A DNA stretch of 64,000 bases. It comes from Gammaproteobacteria bacterium (GTDB lineage: Bacteria; Pseudomonadota; Gammaproteobacteria; SZUA-229). Both the position numbers and the translations under genes were made by a program. The notes beneath the pieces were generated by a model. It did no database searches, was not told where the DNA came from, and was given only the letters and a program-made list of their open reading frames with translations. Location of the stretch: assembly GCA_016744065.1 (NCBI GenBank), contig JADGFA010000003.1, forward strand, positions 1-64,000, read 5' to 3'. This document shows positions 60,909-64,000 of this stretch, one piece after another (positions within the stretch are counted from its first letter, which is position 1; each line of letters starts with the position of its first letter).

Positions 60909-62465
60909 TTAATGTTGCAAATGTTTTAGCCTGAATCCTGAAAGGAACAAAGTCGCAGTGTAAATAAGTACAGCAATTGTAACAAAGCCTAATAAATATG
61001 GGATACGGTCTATCAGCGGCCAGTTTAACCAGCTATTCACAGGCGGAGTTAAATAGATTAAAAAGAAAGCCATTAATATATTAGCAATCAGGGTTTGAAA
61101 GAGTAATTTGCTCCAACCAGCCTGGTGTTTATAAATGCCCTGTTGTTTGAGTGCCCGATAGAGCATAAATGCATTCATATAGGCTGATCCAGAAGTGGCA
61201 AGTGCCAGGCCTGTGTGTGGGCCTTCAAATCCGCCCATGACCATAGGAATAACAAAGAGTAAATTTAAAAACATATTGGCAATCATTGCTTTAATACCAA
61301 TGCGCATGGGTGTCTGGGTGTCTTGGCGCGCATAAAAACCGGGTGCCAGCACTTTAATATAGATAAATGCGGGTAAGCCCAGCGCGTATGCCATCAGGCT
61401 TAATGATGTCATTTGTGTATCGTGTAAAGAGAATTCACCATGGCCAAACAATGTGGCCAGTAAAGGGCCGGCTAATAGTAATAAGCCGAGTGAGGCGGGT
61501 AGTGCAATGAGTGTGACCAGCTTTAAAGCCCAGTCGATGGTCTGGTTATATTGTTTAGTTGATTGATTGGCATGCTGCTTCGACAGGCTGGGTAAAATAA
61601 CAGTTGCGAGCGCAATACCCAGGACACCTAGAGGGAACTCAACCAGGCGGTCGGAATAATACAGCCAGGAAACGCTGCCAGTGATGAGAAAAGAGGCAAT
61701 AACGGTATCGAGTAACAGGTTTATTTGGGCAACGGATGAACCTATGATGGCGGGCAGCATTAATTTCTGTATTTTTTTAACGCCTTCATGTGCGTATTTA
61801 AATTGAGGTCTGGGGAGTAGTTTTAATTGGGCTAAAAAAGGTGTTTGAAATAGTAGTTGTAAAAAACCGGCCAGCGCCACGGCCCAGGCCAGTGCCATGA
61901 CTGGCTGTGTAAAATGCTCTGCTCCCCAGAGTGCCGCGGATATCAGGGACAGGTTAAGTAACACCGGTGTAAAGGCAGGCACTGCAAATTTGTTGTAGCT
62001 ATTTAATATACCCCCGGCAAAAGCGGTAAGGGCAATGAAAAAGATATAGGGGAAGGTAATTGCCAGCATGTCTGCAGTGAGTTGAAAGCGCTCTGATCCT
62101 GCGGACTCTGTGCTGGTAAAGCCTGGTGCGAACAGATAGACCAACAGGGGAGCTGCCAGCGAACCAATAATACTTAGTATGAGTAAGAACCCGCCAAGTG
62201 CCCCTGCAACATGATTAATCAGGTCTTTAAGGTCGGAGAAGCTTCGGGTCTCTTTGTATTCGGAAAAAACAGGTACAAAAGCCTGGGAAAATGCGCCTTC
62301 TGCAAACAGGCGGCGCATAAAATTAGGTATTTTAAAGGCAACAAAAAAGGCGTCTGTGCCGCCATCTGCACCAAAAAAAGTGGCAAAAATTATATCACGG
62401 GCCAGGCCCAGTATACGTGACAGAAAAGTCATTACTGCCACTACGGCTGTAGATTTAAATAACAT
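60909..62465 (-). CDS. murJ: Lipid II flippase MurJ
   Basis: 518 aa polytopic MOP-superfamily protein with about 14 helices. It moves lipid II across the inner membrane for peptidoglycan synthesis. TFLSRILGLARDIIFATFFG, ADGGTDAFFVAFKIPNFMRR and AEGAFSQAFVPVFSEYK are the family N-terminal signatures with the essential arginines. The gene starts at 62465 and lies near rpsT, as in E. coli and relatives. Confidence 0.96.
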   Translation of the reverse strand: MLFKSTAVVAVMTFLSRILGLARDIIFATFFGADGGTDAFFVAFKIPNFMRRLFAEGAFSQAFVPVFSEYKETRSFSDLKDLINHVAGALGGFLLILSIIGSLAAPLLVYLFAPGFTSTESAGSERFQLTADMLAITFPYIFFIALTAFAGGILNSYNKFAVPAFTPVLLNLSLISAALWGAEHFTQPVMALAWAVALAGFLQLLFQTPFLAQLKLLPRPQFKYAHEGVKKIQKLMLPAIIGSSVAQINLLLDTVIASFLITGSVSWLYYSDRLVEFPLGVLGIALATVILPSLSKQHANQSTKQYNQTIDWALKLVTLIALPASLGLLLLAGPLLATLFGHGEFSLHDTQMTSLSLMAYALGLPAFIYIKVLAPGFYARQDTQTPMRIGIKAMIANMFLNLLFVIPMVMGGFEGPHTGLALATSGSAYMNAFMLYRALKQQGIYKHQAGWSKLLFQTLIANILMAFFLIYLTPPVNSWLNWPLIDRIPYLLGFVTIAVLIYTATLFLSGFRLKHLQH

Positions 62466-62514
62466 GGTTAAGTTCGTGAAGCTGCATTATTTCGATGGGC
62501 CTGATATAAGCAGG

Positions 62515-63186
62515 CTAGTGGTCTTCCATATGTAAAACGATTTGTTCATAAACATAAGCGTTAATTACCAGTTTTTGATCATCCGTTAACTCTAAAAACT
62601 GTACACCATATTTGTTTAACATGTCTTCATTATCGTCCCTGTCTTCAGGGGTGGAGATATTTCTAATAATAGCTTTGATTCTTAAGTATTTTTTTATTGT
62701 GACAATTTCCAGTTCAATAGAAATGTTGAGTTCATCGTCGAGCTTGCCAAGTTCTTTTTTTGTCTGTAGTAGTGCGCCGGTAGCGCTGGTATTTAACATG
62801 GAAATAGAAAGGCTTGTATTTGGCTCTGTTAAGGTTGTAACTGAAACTACAATTTCTGTTTCTACTCTTCGGGAGCTACGTACTGTAATGCATTCAATAT
62901 CTTTAGGGTGGCGTAAATGCACATGTGGGTAAGGAATGCTGTAATATTTGATGATAGACGACTCAAAGCCATAAACATCATTGCCCTGAAGCATCCGTAC
63001 GACAAAGGGCTGGTTTTCTTTTAGCAGAGGGAGTTTTCCATTAACGCTCGGTGCGCTAATAATGATACTTTTGTTTGGACTATAACCAATTATCTTGGCA
63101 ATGAGTCTTTCACGTCCATCCTGTGGGATGAACTGTAATTGAATCGGATCGCCCAGCTTAACTTTGAAGTCTTTTTTCTCTTCCAT
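62515..63186 (-). CDS. PilZ-domain (YcgR-like) c-di-GMP receptor
   Basis: 223 aa. An N-terminal YcgR-type domain (~5-100, GDPIQLQFIPQDGRERLIAK, FVVRMLQGNDVYGFES) is followed by a PilZ domain with the c-di-GMP-binding RSSRRVETEI (RxxxR) and LNTSATGALLQT (N/DxSxxG) motifs. Such proteins link c-di-GMP to flagellar braking or pilus function. No flagellar gene is in the window, whereas a type IV pilus operon is, so a pilus role is possible. It sits between murJ and the divergent rpsT. Confidence 0.9.
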   Translation of the reverse strand: MEEKKDFKVKLGDPIQLQFIPQDGRERLIAKIIGYSPNKSIIISAPSVNGKLPLLKENQPFVVRMLQGNDVYGFESSIIKYYSIPYPHVHLRHPKDIECITVRSSRRVETEIVVSVTTLTEPNTSLSISMLNTSATGALLQTKKELGKLDDELNISIELEIVTIKKYLRIKAIIRNISTPEDRDDNEDMLNKYGVQFLELTDDQKLVINAYVYEQIVLHMEDH

Positions 63187-63282
63187 ATTCTTATTTTTAG
63201 TTGTAATTGACGCATATTACACTGATTTTCAGACTATTTAGTATGCTTTCGTATGTAATATGTGCATTTAGCGTATTCAGGC

Positions 63283-63311
63283 TTGACAAAAGGCTCTCAA
63301 ACTGGAAAAAT
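63283..63311 (+). promoter_or_regulatory. Candidate sigma70 promoter of rpsT
   Basis: ttgaca at 63283-63288 is a perfect -35 element. A weak -10 (aaaaat, 63306-63311) follows at 17 bp, then a GC-rich discriminator (tgcgcccc) as found at stringently controlled ribosomal promoters. The -10 match is poor, so the position may shift by a few bases. Confidence 0.4.
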
Positions 63312-63392
63312 CTGCGCCCCGTTAGGATATTCTCTGAAGAAATTTTATAGAAATATTCTCAGACAATATCAGGATTTATAGGAAAGAATAAA

Positions 63393-63656
63393 TTGGCTAA
63401 TTCACCACAATCAAAAAAACGTGCCCGTCAGGCAATTAAGCGCCGTGCTCATAATGTAGGCATGGGTTCTATGTACCGTACTTTTGTAAAAAGAGTCGTA
63501 TATGCAATTGAAGCTGGTGATAAAGCCGCTGCAGAAACCGCATATAAGGCAGCAGTGCCTGTTATCGACAAAATGTGCGGTAAAGGTCTGGTGCATGCAA
63601 ACAAGGCTGCTCGTCATAAGAGTCGTATGAATTCAAGAATTCGTGCAATGGCATAA
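63393..63656 (+). CDS. rpsT: 30S ribosomal protein S20
   Basis: 87 aa, very basic. ANSPQSKKRARQAIKRRAHN at the N-terminus and GLVHANKAARHKSRMNSRI near the C-terminus identify S20. The start codon is TTG (63393), with AGGAAAG upstream. E. coli rpsT also uses UUG, which is part of its autogenous control. It is divergent from the PilZ/murJ run and followed by a strong terminator. Confidence 0.97.
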   Translation: MANSPQSKKRARQAIKRRAHNVGMGSMYRTFVKRVVYAIEAGDKAAAETAYKAAVPVIDKMCGKGLVHANKAARHKSRMNSRIRAMA

Positions 63657-63681
63657 ATCTTAGTGATCTGTACTTTCGAAA

Positions 63682-63706
63682 AAGCCGGCCATGAGCCGGC
63701 TTTTTT
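63682..63706 (+). terminator. Intrinsic terminator after rpsT
   Basis: aagccggc (63682-63689) and gccggctt (63695-63702) form an 8-bp stem with a 5-nt loop and a run of T residues to 63706. It lies 26 bp after the rpsT stop codon. Confidence 0.9.
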
Positions 63707-63781
63707 GTGCGTGTAGTGCAGGCTTGTTTATTGCAGGCATGCCCAGCTTCTTATTGATGCTAATCAAAAGAGTGCTGGTTT

Positions 63782-64000
63782 TTAAATTAGCACCATATTA
63801 TCGCGATGAATTAATTCCGCTTCATCGACATAACCCAGTATAGCTTCAATCTTATTAGAGCTTTTGCCACAAATTTTAGCGGCCTCAATGGCGTTATAAT
63901 TTACCAGTCCATGAGCAATTTCTTTACCCTGGTGATTAATGCAGGACACCATTTCGCCGCGAATGAAGTTACCGCTTACCGAAGTAACACCCACAGCTAA
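63782..64000 (-). CDS. proB: Glutamate 5-kinase, C-terminal part (cut by window end)
   Basis: About 72 codons are visible on the minus strand, continuing past 64000. The segment AVGVTSVSGNFIRGEMVSC and the downstream LVNYNAIEAAKICGKSSNKI are from the PUA domain at the end of ProB, first enzyme of proline synthesis. The final residues EAELIHRDNMVLI match the usual ProB terminus. The catalytic kinase domain lies outside the window. Confidence 0.85.
   Translation of the reverse strand, partial: LAVGVTSVSGNFIRGEMVSCINHQGKEIAHGLVNYNAIEAAKICGKSSNKIEAILGYVDEAELIHRDNMVLI

Overview
This window is a stretch of a gammaproteobacterial chromosome of moderately low GC. The gene orders yibN-grxC-secB-gpsA, dapF-DUF484-xerC, hslVU, ubiE-ubiJ-ubiB and rpsT/murJ/ribF/ileS/lspA/fkpB/ispH are those of Gammaproteobacteria. 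A class I phosphoribulokinase, two secreted or membrane rhodaneses, a likely persulfide-sensing ArsR regulator and two NhaD-type Na+/H+ antiporters fit a marine or brackish, possibly autotrophic sulfur-oxidising bacterium. That lifestyle is inference, and the species is not identified. No rRNA, tRNA or CRISPR array was found.

Region 1 (1-5322) is accessory DNA and reads as a decayed chromosomal integron. It holds a truncated, frameshifted integron-integrase N-terminus (5108-5322, +) and one well-formed attC site (965-1065). Cassette-like genes lie on the minus strand: a PH-like membrane protein, an ABM-domain protein beside a divergent FtrA-type AraC regulator, and a two-gene module whose 170-aa protein resembles the Tse2 toxin family. 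An IS200-like/RAYT element with inverted ends (3449-4744) has invaded it. An internally deleted derivative of that element lies at 77-410, a solo left end at 2598, and a truncated XRE regulator at its right edge.

Region 2 (5323-31700) is mostly housekeeping. A sulfur/redox block comes first (gpsA, secB, grxC, yibN rhodanese, ArsR with cysteines spaced as in SqrR/BigR). Then come envC, ctpA, a DJ-1 protein, a SpoU methyltransferase and a sigma54-type two-component system; lptM and lysA follow. A small acidic secreted peptide and a periplasmic rhodanese sit behind a clear sigma54 promoter with palindromic upstream sites, and the matching PAS-containing sigma54 activator lies just downstream on the other strand. 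Next are dapF, DUF484, xerC, hslVU, DUF971, ubiE-ubiJ-ubiB and a giant outer-membrane protein combining a metalloprotease motif, a beta propeller and a barrel.

Region 3 (31735-47200) holds DUF3144, TatD and FIST proteins, phosphoribulokinase, two NhaD paralogues flanking ompW, a LysR regulator and an SLC13/TrkA-C transporter, then trmB, thiG, thiS, an unknown secreted protein and thiO. Region 4 (47347-55141) is a complete minor-pilin operon (fimT-like, pilV, pilW, pilX, pilY1, a pilY2-like gene, a pilE-like pilin). Region 5 (55177-64000) is the ispH-fkpB-lspA-ileS-ribF-murJ block, a PilZ protein, rpsT (UUG start) and the C-terminal end of proB running out of the window.
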